This document shows, in pieces, positions 35,858-45,069 of a DNA stretch of 64,000 nucleotides (positions within the stretch are counted from its first letter, which is position 1; every line of letters starts with the position of its first letter). This DNA is from Alteriqipengyuania_B sp035481675 (GTDB taxonomy: Bacteria > Pseudomonadota > Alphaproteobacteria > Sphingomonadales > Sphingomonadaceae), in contig NZ_JAYJJW010000001.1 of assembly GCF_035481675.1 (NCBI RefSeq), forward strand, positions 1,798,001 through 1,862,000, given 5' to 3'. The notes below the pieces were generated by a model. It saw only the letters and a program-made list of their open reading frames with translations, ran no database searches and was not told where the DNA came from. A program made the position numbers and the translations under genes.

Positions 35858-37261
35858 TCAGTGCCCCACGCTTTCGCCGCGTTCGAGGCCGCTCAGGGCC
35901 AGCTGTTCGTCGATCTGCGCCATCAGCCGCGCGAGGCCTTCCTCGCTGTCGCTTTCGGCGCGGGCGACGAGGACGTCCTGCGTGTTGGACGCGCGCAGCA
36001 GCCACCAGCCGTCATCGGTGGTGACGCGCACCCCGTCGGTCGTGTCGGCGTTCGCGTCGCTCCCGGCGATGCGGCCCGCCACCTCGTCGATGGCGGCGAA
36101 CTTGCGGCTCTCGTCGACCTGGAAGCGCATTTCCGGCGTGTTGATCATGTCCGGCATGTCGGCCCGCAGCTGCGTCACCGACTTGCCGAGCCGCGCAGCG
36201 GCGGCGATCAGGCGCACACCGGCGTACAGCGCGTCGTCGAAACCGTAATAATCGTCCGCAAAGAACACGTGGCCGCTCATTTCCCCGGCAAGAGGCGCGG
36301 CCGTTTCCTTCATTTTGGACTTAATCAAGCTGTGCCCGGTCTTCCACATCACCGGCTTTCCGCCATGTGCCGCGACATGATCGAACAGGGCGCGGCTGGC
36401 CTTCACATCGGCGATAACCGTGCTGTTAGGTAGTTTTCCGAGGAGGTCCTCGGCGTAGATCATCAGTAACTGATCCCCCCAGATGACGCGGCCTTCGCCG
36501 TCGATCGCGCCGATCCGGTCGCCGTCGCCGTCGAATGCCACTCCGAAGTCGAGGTTCTTGTCCGCGACGAGGGCTTTGAGGTCGGCCAAGTTGGCCTCGA
36601 CAGTGGGATCTGGATGATGATTGGGAAACGCACCATCGACATCGGTATAGAGCAGGGGATGCTCGCCCGGCAGCCGCGCGGCGAGCTTTTCGAGCGCGGG
36701 GCCGGCGGCGCCGTTGCCGGCATCCCAGCCGACGCGCATCCCGGCCAGCGCATCGGCATCGATACCGTCCAGCCCGGCCAGGATGCGATCGATATAGGCG
36801 TCCATGATATCGACGCTCTCGACCTCTCCGGTCCCGTCGGCCCATTCGCCCGCAGCGCTCATCCGGCCGAGCCGCTGGATATCCTCGCCGAAGAACGGCC
36901 GGCCAAGAAATACCATCTTGAAGCCGTTGTAATTGGCGGGATTGTGGCTGCCAGTTATCTGAATGCCGCCGTCCACCTCTTCGGCTGAGGCTTCCGCGTA
37001 ATAGAGCATCGGCGTGGCGCTCATGCCGATGCGCCGCACGTCGCACCCGGCGGCGGTGAGGCCTTCGACCAGCGCATGTTCGAGGATGGGGGAGCTTGTC
37101 CGCCCGTCATACCCGACTGCGACTTGTCTGCCCCCTTCGGCGCGCAGCATGGTGCCGAAGGTGCGGCCGATGGCGCGGGCATCGTCTGCCCCCAGCGTCT
37201 CGCCGATGATGCCGCGGATATCGTATTCGCGCAGGGCGGTAGGGTCGAACGTGTGGCTCAT
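35858..37261 (-). CDS. Phosphomannomutase/phosphoglucomutase
   Basis: A 467-residue alpha-D-phosphohexomutase (ManB/AlgC type), which interconverts hexose 1- and 6-phosphates for polysaccharide precursors. The phosphorylated serine is in GGIQITGSHNPANYNGFK. The magnesium loop is FDGDGDRIGAID, the sugar-binding loop is GEMSGHVFF, and the C-terminal phosphate loop includes RASNTQDVLVARAES. Whether mannose or glucose is preferred cannot be read here. It overlaps the end of the upstream J-domain gene by four bases (ATGA). Confidence 0.93.
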   Translation of the reverse strand: MSHTFDPTALREYDIRGIIGETLGADDARAIGRTFGTMLRAEGGRQVAVGYDGRTSSPILEHALVEGLTAAGCDVRRIGMSATPMLYYAEASAEEVDGGIQITGSHNPANYNGFKMVFLGRPFFGEDIQRLGRMSAAGEWADGTGEVESVDIMDAYIDRILAGLDGIDADALAGMRVGWDAGNGAAGPALEKLAARLPGEHPLLYTDVDGAFPNHHPDPTVEANLADLKALVADKNLDFGVAFDGDGDRIGAIDGEGRVIWGDQLLMIYAEDLLGKLPNSTVIADVKASRALFDHVAAHGGKPVMWKTGHSLIKSKMKETAAPLAGEMSGHVFFADDYYGFDDALYAGVRLIAAAARLGKSVTQLRADMPDMINTPEMRFQVDESRKFAAIDEVAGRIAGSDANADTTDGVRVTTDDGWWLLRASNTQDVLVARAESDSEEGLARLMAQIDEQLALSGLERGESVGH

Positions 37262-37578
37262 TTCGTTGTGTCCTCGGAAGGGTCGCGGGGCGGCGCCTCA
37301 TGCGGAAGCTCGTCCAGCAACAGGTCCCGCGCGGCGTTGAGTTCCTGCAGCCGGGAAGTGGAGCCGCCGCGGTCGGGGTGGACCAGCGCGGCCATGCGCC
37401 GGTGCGCGGCGCGAATGTCCTTGTGGGTGGCGGTGGCAGACACGCCGAGCAGTTTGCGCGCCTTGAACACGGCTTGCCCGCGCGTGGGCTGCGCGCTCAG
37501 ATATTCCCACGGCCACTTGCCCAGCGCCCAGCGAACCACGATGCAGATCGCTGCAGCGATGATGACCAGCTTCGTCAC
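37258..37578 (-). CDS. Small membrane-anchored J-domain protein
   Basis: A 106-residue protein with an N-terminal membrane segment (about residues 3-19) and a C-terminal J domain from about 40. The HPD motif is present in MAALVHPDRGGS and helix II has HKDIRAAHRRM. Anchor plus C-terminal J domain is the layout of Pam18/Tim14 and of several alphaproteobacterial DnaJ-like proteins. It should recruit and stimulate DnaK at the inner membrane. It lies two bases after mipZ and overlaps the phosphomannomutase start, so the three are co-translated. Confidence 0.85.
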   Translation of the reverse strand: MTKLVIIAAAICIVVRWALGKWPWEYLSAQPTRGQAVFKARKLLGVSATATHKDIRAAHRRMAALVHPDRGGSTSRLQELNAARDLLLDELPHEAPPRDPSEDTTK

Positions 37579-37580
37579 GG

Positions 37581-38393
37581 TCAGGCCGGCTCCAGCTCGG
37601 CCGCCGCATGGGCCGGCTGCGGCAGGTTGAGCGCTTTCAGCAGCACCCTCAATTCCTGCCGCGCAACGAGGTGGCTGGTGCCGAGCTCGCCCAAATGTCC
37701 CTTGTCGAGCAGCGTCAGACCGGCGGGGAACAGGGCGCGGTAGATCACGCGTTCGGACAGGCCGTGAGCAGTGCGGAAACCGACGCGCTTGGACATTTCG
37801 GCCAGCGCCTGATCCAGCCGGCGCTGGTTCTTCGCCTCGACATGGCCAGTGCGGTTGCGCACGACCAGCCAGTCCATCGCGCGCCGTCCCTGCTCCATCC
37901 CGGCGCGGCTGCGCTTGAGGCGCGCTTCCCAGATCAGCTCGGCATAGAAAGACAGTTTGCGGACCTTGAAATTGTCGGGATCGACCTGGCCGATGAGGTC
38001 GAAGTCGACGAAGCTGTCGTTGAGCGGGGTGACCAGCGTATCGGCATCGGTCGCGGCGTGGCGGGCCACCGGATCGTCGCGCCCCGGCGTGTCGATGATT
38101 ACGAAGTCGCAGCCGTCTGACAGCTCGGCGAGCTTGGCGTCATAGGCATCGGTGTCGGTCGTATCGAGCACGTCGAAAACGGGGCCGGGCAGCTCGATCT
38201 TCCGCTCGCGCGCCAGGTCGCGGCGGTTTTCGAGGTAGCGGTAAAGCGTGCGCTGGCGCGGATCGATATCCAGCGCGGCGACCTTCGCACCCTGGTATGC
38301 CAGCGCGACGGCCACGTGGACGGCGGTGGTCGACTTGCCGGTGCCGCCCTTTTCGTTGGCGAAAACGATACGATGTGCGCTGCCGGTGGCCAT
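37581..38393 (-). CDS. mipZ: Division-plane positioning ATPase MipZ (ParA family)
   Basis: A 270-residue ParA/MinD-type ATPase. Walker A is NEKGGTGKSTTAVH; then come IDPRQRTLYRYLENRR, the Walker B IIDTPGRDDPVARH and TPLNDSFVDFDLIGQVDP. The second half contains AMDWLVVRNR and SERVIYRALFPAGLTLLD. These follow the Caulobacter MipZ sequence closely. MipZ forms gradients from the poles and blocks FtsZ assembly away from midcell in Alphaproteobacteria. ATG 38393 follows GGGGGAGG; the open frame continues far upstream through panC antisense and should be ignored. It diverges from panC. Confidence 0.93.
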   Translation of the reverse strand: MATGSAHRIVFANEKGGTGKSTTAVHVAVALAYQGAKVAALDIDPRQRTLYRYLENRRDLARERKIELPGPVFDVLDTTDTDAYDAKLAELSDGCDFVIIDTPGRDDPVARHAATDADTLVTPLNDSFVDFDLIGQVDPDNFKVRKLSFYAELIWEARLKRSRAGMEQGRRAMDWLVVRNRTGHVEAKNQRRLDQALAEMSKRVGFRTAHGLSERVIYRALFPAGLTLLDKGHLGELGTSHLVARQELRVLLKALNLPQPAHAAAELEPA

Positions 38394-38519
38394 CGGCCTC
38401 CCCCTTCTGGCCCCCGCACGGCCCTGCCCCGGGCGATGCGAAAGCGTGATTGCGAAACCCGCCCGCGCCCCGCTAGGGACGAAAGCCTGTTCGCACGTCC
38501 ATATAGGAGGGCTGCCCAA

Positions 38520-39398
38520 GTGGAAACCGTCACCGACCTCGCTTCGCTGCGCCAGGCTGTGGATGAATTGCGCGCGGCGGGGACAAGCTCCGCCACTGTC
38601 GCGCTGGTGCCGACGATGGGCGCGCTGCACGAAGGTCACCTGACGCTGGTGCGCGAGGCGGCGAAACGTGCCGATGCGGTCGTCGCCAGCATTTTTGTCA
38701 ACCCGACCCAGTTCGGCCCGAACGAGGACCTGGACGCCTATCCCCGCCAGCTGGCCGAAGACAGCGCCATGCTGGAAGCCGAAGGCGTCGCCCTGCTGTG
38801 GGCGCCCACGGCGGAAGCGATGTACCCGACGGGCTTTGCCACCACCATCGCGGTCGCCGATGTCAGCGAAGGGCTGTGCGGTGCCTCCCGCCCCGGCCAT
38901 TTCGGCGGGGTGGCCACGGTGGTGAACAAGCTGTTCGCGCAAGTTCGCCCGGACATGGCGCTGTTCGGCGAAAAGGACTGGCAGCAGCTGGCCGTGATCC
39001 GCCGGATGGCGCGCGATCTCGACCTTACCATGCCTCATGTCGATGCGATCCATGGGGTGCCGACCGTACGCGAGGAAGACGGCCTCGCCCTGTCGAGCCG
39101 CAACCGCTACCTCGCGGCAGAACAGCGCGCGGCTGCCGCGACCCTGCCCGCCGAAATGCGCAAGGCGATTGCCGCGATCGAGGCGGGCAGCGACGTGGCC
39201 GCGACGCTGGCGGCGCTGGAGGCACACTTGCTACAAGCCGGGTTCGCCAGCGTCGATTACGCCACGCTGGCCGACGCCATGTCGCTCGCGCCTCTGGCTG
39301 AGACCCCGCGCGCAGGCGCACGCCTTCTCGTCGCTGCACGCATCGGGACCACCCGCCTGATCGACAACATGGCGGTGCAGCCGGGCAGCGGCCGGTAA
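38520..39398 (+). CDS. panC: Pantothenate synthetase
   Basis: Joins pantoate and beta-alanine with ATP. The 292-residue enzyme shows the HIGH-like LVPTMGALHEGHLTLV, SIFVNPTQFGPNEDL and the KMSKS-like area around FGEKDWQQL and LSSRNRYL. GTG 38520 is the start: AGGAGG lies nine bases upstream and the protein begins VETVTDLASLRQAV. The gene is transcribed alone, divergent from mipZ across 126 bases. A tRNA-Gly gene on the other strand follows. Confidence 0.95.
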   Translation: METVTDLASLRQAVDELRAAGTSSATVALVPTMGALHEGHLTLVREAAKRADAVVASIFVNPTQFGPNEDLDAYPRQLAEDSAMLEAEGVALLWAPTAEAMYPTGFATTIAVADVSEGLCGASRPGHFGGVATVVNKLFAQVRPDMALFGEKDWQQLAVIRRMARDLDLTMPHVDAIHGVPTVREEDGLALSSRNRYLAAEQRAAAATLPAEMRKAIAAIEAGSDVAATLAALEAHLLQAGFASVDYATLADAMSLAPLAETPRAGARLLVAARIGTTRLIDNMAVQPGSGR

Positions 39399-39504
39399 CA
39401 TCGGCTTGCAGGGCCGACAAAGGGCTACCGCTCGCCCGCAGCGGCCCCGCAGACGGAGCGAAGCCCCGGCGAAGGGATCAGCCGCGAGGATCTAGGAAAA
39501 AGAT

Positions 39505-39578
39505 TGGAGCGGGTAGCGGGAATCGAACCCGCATAACCAGCTTGGAAGGCTGGGGCTTTACCACTAAGCTATACCCGC
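39505..39578 (-). tRNA. tRNA-Gly (anticodon TCC)
   Basis: A complete cloverleaf of 74 bases including an encoded CCA at 39507-39505. The acceptor stem pairs GCGGGTA with TACCCGC, the T arm contains GGTTCGATTCC, and the anticodon loop is CTTCCAA. The rest of the 39399-39689 gap shows no gene. Confidence 0.97.
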
Positions 39579-39689
39579 TCGGGGGCCGTCAGGCGGGGCG
39601 AGCATTGCCATCCAATCACCGGACACGCAAGCGCCAGTTGCCGGCGCGCGAGGCCCCGGTTCAGTTGGCCACGGTTCAGTCGGCCCCGA

Positions 39690-40334
39690 TCAGTCTGACG
39701 GCGTGACGGCCTTGGTGATCGTCTCGCTCAGCGTTTCGGTCGGCTGCGCTTGGGGTGCGTCGTCCTCTTCCGCCACCGCCTCGAAATTCTCGAGCCCGCC
39801 GCTCTCGGCGATCACGATGTCTACCCGGCGGTTCGTGGCGCGGCCCTCTTCATCGGGCTCGCCATCGGGCCGGGCGTTGGGCGCGACCGGGTTCTGCTCG
39901 CCGAAAGACACTATGGTGATCCGGCTTTTGGCCACGCCTTTCTCGACCATGTAGTCGGCAACCGCCTGCGCCCGCGCTTCCGAGGCGCGCAGGTTGGCGG
40001 CGTCGTTGCCGCCCGCGTCGCTGTGCCCGCCGAGGGCGATCGGCCAGCCCTTCGCCACCTGCTCGCTCTCCAGCAAGGCGTCGATCGCCGCGCGCGCGTC
40101 TGCGGCCAGCTCGGCCCCGCCGTCTGGAAAGCCGACCGTGGCAGAGAGCGGCTCAAGCGCCATGGGCACCGCCGTCTCCGCCTCCACGTCGGGCCGCAGG
40201 ATCGAGGCCGTGCCGGTCGCGCTGGGCGTCGCGGTGGGCTGCGGATCGGCGCCGTCCTGCGCACTGTTGTTGCAGGCCGCCAGCGCCAGCAGGCTGGAGA
40301 CTGCAAGAGCAATTCGCATCGTATTCGTGTTCAT
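39690..40334 (-). CDS. OmpA-family lipoprotein
   Basis: A 214-residue outer-membrane lipoprotein. The signal ends in LLALAAC with acylation at about Cys21. A short linker precedes an OmpA domain (about residues 65-180) that shows GGHSDAGGNDAANLRASEAR, VSFGEQNPVAPN and the final GRATNRRVDIVI, the peptidoglycan-binding core. The C-terminal tail is acidic and Thr-rich. ATG 40334 (MNTNTMRI) is preferred, but an ATG 15 bases earlier and one 15 bases later are possible. It begins 11 bases after the antiporter gene ends. Confidence 0.85.
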   Translation of the reverse strand: MNTNTMRIALAVSSLLALAACNNSAQDGADPQPTATPSATGTASILRPDVEAETAVPMALEPLSATVGFPDGGAELAADARAAIDALLESEQVAKGWPIALGGHSDAGGNDAANLRASEARAQAVADYMVEKGVAKSRITIVSFGEQNPVAPNARPDGEPDEEGRATNRRVDIVIAESGGLENFEAVAEEDDAPQAQPTETLSETITKAVTPSD

Positions 40335-40345
40335 CCGGTCCCCCA

Positions 40346-42247
40346 TCATGCCGGTTGCGGCTTGTCGCCATCTGGATCGCGCTTGCGGGATTTCACTTCC
40401 GCCTTGCGCTGCTTGACTTCTTCCGCGCGGTTCTCGTCCGGCGGAGCGAAAGTGATGACGATGTCGCCATCGCGCGGTTCGGGCGTGGCGGCATGGGTGA
40501 AGAAGCGGATATTCCCGCCTTCGCGGATCACCAGCAGGCGTTCCGTGCCTTCGGGCAGCTTCGCCAGCGCATCTTCGAAATCGAACTTTTCCGACAGCTT
40601 CGTCTTGCGGAAGGTCCAGCCCTGCGCTTCCAGCCGCTGGACATCTTCCACCCCGTGTCCGGCGGAGAAAACCGCGCGCCCGCGCAGGCTTTCGGGCAGC
40701 GAGCGATGGTCTTCCTCGTCCGCATCCTCGCCCAGCTGGTAGACCTTGTCGCGGCCGATCTCGTGCGCGAATTCGTTGCAGACCAGTGCATTGTACGCCT
40801 CGTTGTCAGTCGCAGCGAGCAGCGACTGGAACGGGGCCAGGTCGAGATTGTGCTCCGTCGCCTCGTTCAGGATTTCACCGTGGTAGGTCGGCACGCCCTG
40901 CTTGCGCGCCTCCTTCAGCCGCTGCCAGCTGGAATCGACGATCATCACCGGCGCTTCCAGACCCTGCAGCTGTTTCGCCAGTGCAATGGTCCAGCGGTTG
41001 GAGCCGACGATGAGGAGGCCGGGCCGCGTCGCACCTTTCACGCCCAGAAGCTTGGCGACGAGATCGATGGTGAACCCGTGCGCCACCACGGTCGCCACCA
41101 CGACCGCGAAGCTGAGGCCGATGAGGAGCTCACCGCCCGTGAAGCCCAGTTCGCCCAGCCGCAGCGCGAACAGGCCGGAGATCGCGACCAGCACGATACC
41201 GCGCGGCGCGATCCAGGCGAGGAACAGGCGCTCGTTCCACGGCACGCTGCTGCCCAGCAGGCTGATCAGCACGGTCGCCGGGCGCACAAGGAAGAGGAGC
41301 GCCAGCAGGAAGGCGCCGAACCGCCACGTCGTGCCGAGGTAGACCAGGTCTTCCATCCTGAGCGAGGCCGACAGCAGGATGAAGATGCCCGAAACCAGCA
41401 GGACGGCGATATTTTCCTTGAACGGGTGGATGCTGCGCAGCGAGCTGACGTTCATGTTGGCAAGCGCGACGCCCATCACGGTCACCGCGACCAGGCCTGC
41501 TTCGTGCTCGATCAGGTTGGAGATCACGAACACGCCGATGACGACCGTGAACAGCACCGGGACCTTGAGGTACTCCGGCACCAGCCCGCGCGGGAAGGCG
41601 TAGGCGATGATGCGCGCAGCAAAATAGCCGATGAGGCCGGCCAGCACGGCGGCGATGATCATCGGCGGCACGACCTCGACCAGCGAGGCGCTGGGCGACT
41701 CGGCCACCTTGCGGAAATATTCGTAGGCGATCACCGCGCACAGGGCGCCGGTGGGATCGTTGACGATGGCTTCCCACTTCAGGATCGAGGCGGGCCGCGT
41801 CTTGACGGCCGACTGGCGCAGCAGCGGGATGACCACCGTCGGGCCTGTCACCACTAGGATGCCGCCGAACAGCACGGCGACGGGCAGCTGCAGGCCGGCG
41901 ATGTAATAGCCGGCAGCCGAACCGAAGGCCCAGCCGAAAATCACGCCCAGCGTTGCGAGCCGGCCGACGGCTTCGCCCGAATGCCTGAGCTCGCGGAAAT
42001 CGAGACTGAGTCCGCCTTCGAAGAGGATCAGCGCCACGCCGACGGCCACCATGGGCTCCAGCAAATCGCCAAAGGTACCCCGCGGGTCCAGCGCCAACCC
42101 CGGCGCAAAATAGGCAAGCACCGGCCCGGCGAGGAAACCGGCCAGCAGCATGAGGACGATGGCAGGCTTGCCGGTGCGCCAGGCAACCCATTGCGCACCG
42201 ATGCCCAGCACGCCCACGGCTGCGATCACGACTGCTTGATTGGCCAT
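40346..42247 (-). CDS. Cation:proton antiporter with C-terminal nucleotide-binding domains
   Basis: A 633-residue protein. The N-terminal 400 residues form about 12 membrane segments of the Na+(K+)/H+ exchanger fold, with LILFEGGLSLDFRELR, VVTGPTVVIPLLRQ and IVNDPTGALCAVIAYE. The last is the ion-binding Asn-Asp pair. A Rossmann-type TrkA-N region (about 410-520) starts LLIVGSNRWTIALAKQLQ. A small C-terminal domain follows with a gate-like pattern. It probably exchanges K+ or Na+ for protons under nucleotide control. GGGGGAGC precedes ATG 42247. Confidence 0.88.
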   Translation of the reverse strand: MANQAVVIAAVGVLGIGAQWVAWRTGKPAIVLMLLAGFLAGPVLAYFAPGLALDPRGTFGDLLEPMVAVGVALILFEGGLSLDFRELRHSGEAVGRLATLGVIFGWAFGSAAGYYIAGLQLPVAVLFGGILVVTGPTVVIPLLRQSAVKTRPASILKWEAIVNDPTGALCAVIAYEYFRKVAESPSASLVEVVPPMIIAAVLAGLIGYFAARIIAYAFPRGLVPEYLKVPVLFTVVIGVFVISNLIEHEAGLVAVTVMGVALANMNVSSLRSIHPFKENIAVLLVSGIFILLSASLRMEDLVYLGTTWRFGAFLLALLFLVRPATVLISLLGSSVPWNERLFLAWIAPRGIVLVAISGLFALRLGELGFTGGELLIGLSFAVVVATVVAHGFTIDLVAKLLGVKGATRPGLLIVGSNRWTIALAKQLQGLEAPVMIVDSSWQRLKEARKQGVPTYHGEILNEATEHNLDLAPFQSLLAATDNEAYNALVCNEFAHEIGRDKVYQLGEDADEEDHRSLPESLRGRAVFSAGHGVEDVQRLEAQGWTFRKTKLSEKFDFEDALAKLPEGTERLLVIREGGNIRFFTHAATPEPRDGDIVITFAPPDENRAEEVKQRKAEVKSRKRDPDGDKPQPA

Positions 42248-42282
42248 TGCTCCCCCGGTGTCGCGATTGCGCGATTGTGACA

Positions 42283-42864
42283 CTAAAGCCCGGCGCCGCG
42301 GCAGGTTCCCGCGCCAGTCCCCCCGCGCCAGTCCCCTGTGTAGGCGAGAATCGCGCTGGTGGCGACCCCCTGCTCCCGAAGCGCGCGCGCACCGCCAAGG
42401 TCGGGCAGGTCGATCAGGAAATGCGCGCCCGTGAGCGAACCGCCGGCCTGTCGGACCAGCTGCGCTGCGGCAAGCGCGGTGCCGCCCGTGGCAATGAGGT
42501 CGTCGACCAAGGCAACCGTGCCGCCCTGCGGCATGACGGTGGGATCGAGTTCGAGCCGCGCGGTCCCGTATTCCAGCGCATAGTCGACGCCGAGCGTCTC
42601 GACCGGCAGCTTGCCCGGCTTGCGCAGCGGCACGAAGCCGATGCCGAGCCGTGCGGCCACCGCGGCACCGAAGATGAAGCCCCGCGCTTCCATGCCGGCG
42701 ACGAGCGATGCACCGTCATCCGCCACGCGGTCCGCCAGAAGCGAAACCGCCCCTGCCAGCCCCGAAGGGTCGGCGAGGAGCGGCGAGATATCGCGGAACT
42801 GGATGCCCGGCTTCGGAAAGTCGGGCACCGTGCGGATCAGCGCGGCAAGCGCTTCTGCCCTCAC
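42283..42864 (-). CDS. apt: Adenine phosphoribosyltransferase
   Basis: Salvages adenine with PRPP. The 193-residue protein has the N-terminal TVPDFPKPGIQFRDISPLLAD, MEARGFIFGAAVA, VPLRKPGKLP and the PRPP loop VALVDDLIATGGTA. The C-terminus has an extra glycine-rich tail. GTG 42864 shares GTGA with the petC stop, so it is translated right after cytochrome c1. The upstream open frame inside petC is not part of the protein. Confidence 0.95.
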   Translation of the reverse strand: MRAEALAALIRTVPDFPKPGIQFRDISPLLADPSGLAGAVSLLADRVADDGASLVAGMEARGFIFGAAVAARLGIGFVPLRKPGKLPVETLGVDYALEYGTARLELDPTVMPQGGTVALVDDLIATGGTALAAAQLVRQAGGSLTGAHFLIDLPDLGGARALREQGVATSAILAYTGDWRGGTGAGTCRGAGL

Positions 42865-43739
42865 CCTTGCAGCGGACCCTTCTTCGCGCCCTTCGGCTTC
42901 ACCGCGGCCCAGATCTGCTGCTTCGACAGGTAAGCCAGCACGGTCGCGAAAACGAGGAAGATGATCCACCAGAAGCCGGTCTGCTTGCGCTTCACCAGCG
43001 TGGGTTCGGCGGTCCATTCCATGAAGGCGGACACGTCGGCGGCCATCTGCGGGATGGTGGCTTCGGTGCCGTCATCATACGTCACCTGGCCGGCGGCCGT
43101 AAGCGGGGGGGCCATGGCGATGTTGAGGTTGGCGAAATACGGGTTGAAGTAGAGGTTCTGGCCCGGCCGCGCGCTTTCCGGCAGCACTTCGCCTTCCTCG
43201 TTCGTGTAGCCGACCGGGTCGGTATAGCCGGTCAGCAGCGAATAGGTGTAGTTCACCCCGTCGTGCCGCGCCTTCGTCATCAGCGAAAGGTCGGGCGGGA
43301 TGGCGTTGTTGTTTGCTGCGGCGGCGGCCACGTTGTTCGGATACGGCGAGGGGAAGTAATCGGTCGGCAGGCCCGGCCGGGTCGTCGCTTCACCGGTGTT
43401 CGGATCGATGCCGGGCACCTGCTTGGTGGCGGCGATCGCCTTGATCTGGTCCTCGTTGTAACCGAGTTGCTCCAGGTCGCGGAAGGCCACGAACTTCATC
43501 GAGTGGCAGGCGGCGCACACTTCCGAATAGACCTTGTAGCCGCGCTGCAGCTGCGCGATGTCCCACGATCCGAAGACGCCATTGGTCTTCAGGTCGAGAT
43601 GCTTGGGATGCTTGTGGAAGGCATACTCCAGCGATTCCTCGGTCGGCTCGGTGGCCCAGGTATAGGCCCCGGTGACGAAGGCGATCAGGGCGACGAGGGC
43701 GAAAACGAGCCCCGTGGCGATTCCGAATAGGCGGACCAT
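42861..43739 (-). CDS. petC: Cytochrome c1 of the bc1 complex
   Basis: The 292-residue haem c subunit of ubiquinol-cytochrome c reductase. An N-terminal signal/anchor is followed by the haem site CAACHSMKFVAFRD. The axial methionine is expected in the NIAMAPPL segment. A C-terminal membrane anchor (about residues 262-278) ends in a Lys-rich tail. It follows petB by 26 bases and completes petA-petB-petC. The stop overlaps the apt start. Confidence 0.96.
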   Translation of the reverse strand: MVRLFGIATGLVFALVALIAFVTGAYTWATEPTEESLEYAFHKHPKHLDLKTNGVFGSWDIAQLQRGYKVYSEVCAACHSMKFVAFRDLEQLGYNEDQIKAIAATKQVPGIDPNTGEATTRPGLPTDYFPSPYPNNVAAAAANNNAIPPDLSLMTKARHDGVNYTYSLLTGYTDPVGYTNEEGEVLPESARPGQNLYFNPYFANLNIAMAPPLTAAGQVTYDDGTEATIPQMAADVSAFMEWTAEPTLVKRKQTGFWWIIFLVFATVLAYLSKQQIWAAVKPKGAKKGPLQG

Positions 43740-43765
43740 AGCGTTGTCTTTCCTGTCTCGTCTTC

Positions 43766-45058
43766 TCAGACCGCCGGAGCGGTGTTTTCGCCCAGCACGG
43801 CCTTCTTGTCCTCACCCAGCACCGCCTCGGTGATCGAGTAAGGCAGCGGTTCGGGCCGCTCGATCGAGGAAATGATCGGCAGGATCACCAGGAAGTGGAG
43901 GAAGTAGTAGATCGTCGCCAGCTGGCTCAGCATCACATAGGGTTCTTCCGCCGGGGCGCCGCCGCAGTAGAACAGCACCGCCATCGCCGGGATCAGGCCG
44001 AACCAGAAGAACTTGCGGAACAGCGGGCGATAATGGCCGCTGCGCACCGGGCTGCGGTCCAGCCAGGGCAGCAGGAACCACATCAGGATCGCCGCGAACA
44101 TCGCCAGCACGCCCCACAGCTTGGCCGGGAGGATGAAATCGAAGGTGAAGGCGCGCAGGATCGCGTAGAACGGCCAGAAATACCATTCGGGCACGATGTG
44201 CGCCGGCGTGGAGACCGGGTTCGCCTCGATATAGTTGTCCGGGTGGCCGAGGTAGTTCGGCAGGTAGAACACCATGATCGAGAAGAGGATCAGGAACACG
44301 CCCAAGCCGAAGGCATCCTTCGCCGTGTAATACGGGTGGAAGGGCACGGTGTCGCTTTCCTGCTTAACCTCGATCCCGGTCGGGTTGGACGAACCCGGGA
44401 TATGCAGCGCCCAGACGTGGAGGATGACCACGCCCAGCGTCACGAACGGCAGCAGGAAGTGCAGGCTGAAGAAGCGGTTGAGCGCCGCGTCATCAGGCGC
44501 ATAGCCGCCCAGCAGCCAGATCTGCAGCGGCTCGCCCACCAGCGGGATCGCGCCGAACAGGCCGGTGATCACTTTCGCGCCCCAGAAGCTCATCTGGCCC
44601 CACGGCAGGACGTAGCCCATGAAGGCGGTCGCCATGGCGAGGAGGAAGATCACCACACCGAGGATCCAGATCATCTCGCGCGGGGCCTTGTACGAGGAGT
44701 AGAAGAAGCCGCGGAAGATGTGGAGGTAGAGGACGACGAAGAAGAAGCTCGCCCCGTTGGCGTGCATGTAGCGGATCATCCAGCCCCAGTTGATGTCGCG
44801 CATGATGTGTTCGGTCTTCGCGAACGCGACGCTGGCGTCGGCGGCATAGTGCATCGCGAGCACGACGCCCGTGACGATCTGCAGCACCAGCGTGAACCCG
44901 GCGAGGACGCCGAAATTCCACATGTAGTTGAGGTTGCGCGGCACCGGATAGCCCGCGCCCACCGCGTTGTAGACCAGCCGCGGCAGGGGCAGCTTTTCAT
45001 CCACCCACTTCGTGAAGCCGTTGGCCGGCGTGTATTCCTTTGCCCAGGGAAAGCTCAT
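43766..45058 (-). CDS. petB: Cytochrome b of the bc1 complex
   Basis: A 430-residue integral membrane subunit with eight segments. The haem-ligating histidines lie in helices B and D (MHYAADASVAF region, LHIFRGFFYSS and LLPFVTLGVVILHVWALH). The Qo-site PEWYFWPFYAILRAF, a PEWY motif, is intact. ATG 45058 (MSFPWAKEY) sits 11 bases after petA. The open frame upstream is a petA shadow. Confidence 0.97.
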   Translation of the reverse strand: MSFPWAKEYTPANGFTKWVDEKLPLPRLVYNAVGAGYPVPRNLNYMWNFGVLAGFTLVLQIVTGVVLAMHYAADASVAFAKTEHIMRDINWGWMIRYMHANGASFFFVVLYLHIFRGFFYSSYKAPREMIWILGVVIFLLAMATAFMGYVLPWGQMSFWGAKVITGLFGAIPLVGEPLQIWLLGGYAPDDAALNRFFSLHFLLPFVTLGVVILHVWALHIPGSSNPTGIEVKQESDTVPFHPYYTAKDAFGLGVFLILFSIMVFYLPNYLGHPDNYIEANPVSTPAHIVPEWYFWPFYAILRAFTFDFILPAKLWGVLAMFAAILMWFLLPWLDRSPVRSGHYRPLFRKFFWFGLIPAMAVLFYCGGAPAEEPYVMLSQLATIYYFLHFLVILPIISSIERPEPLPYSITEAVLGEDKKAVLGENTAPAV

Positions 45059-45069
45059 GGTATCCTGCC

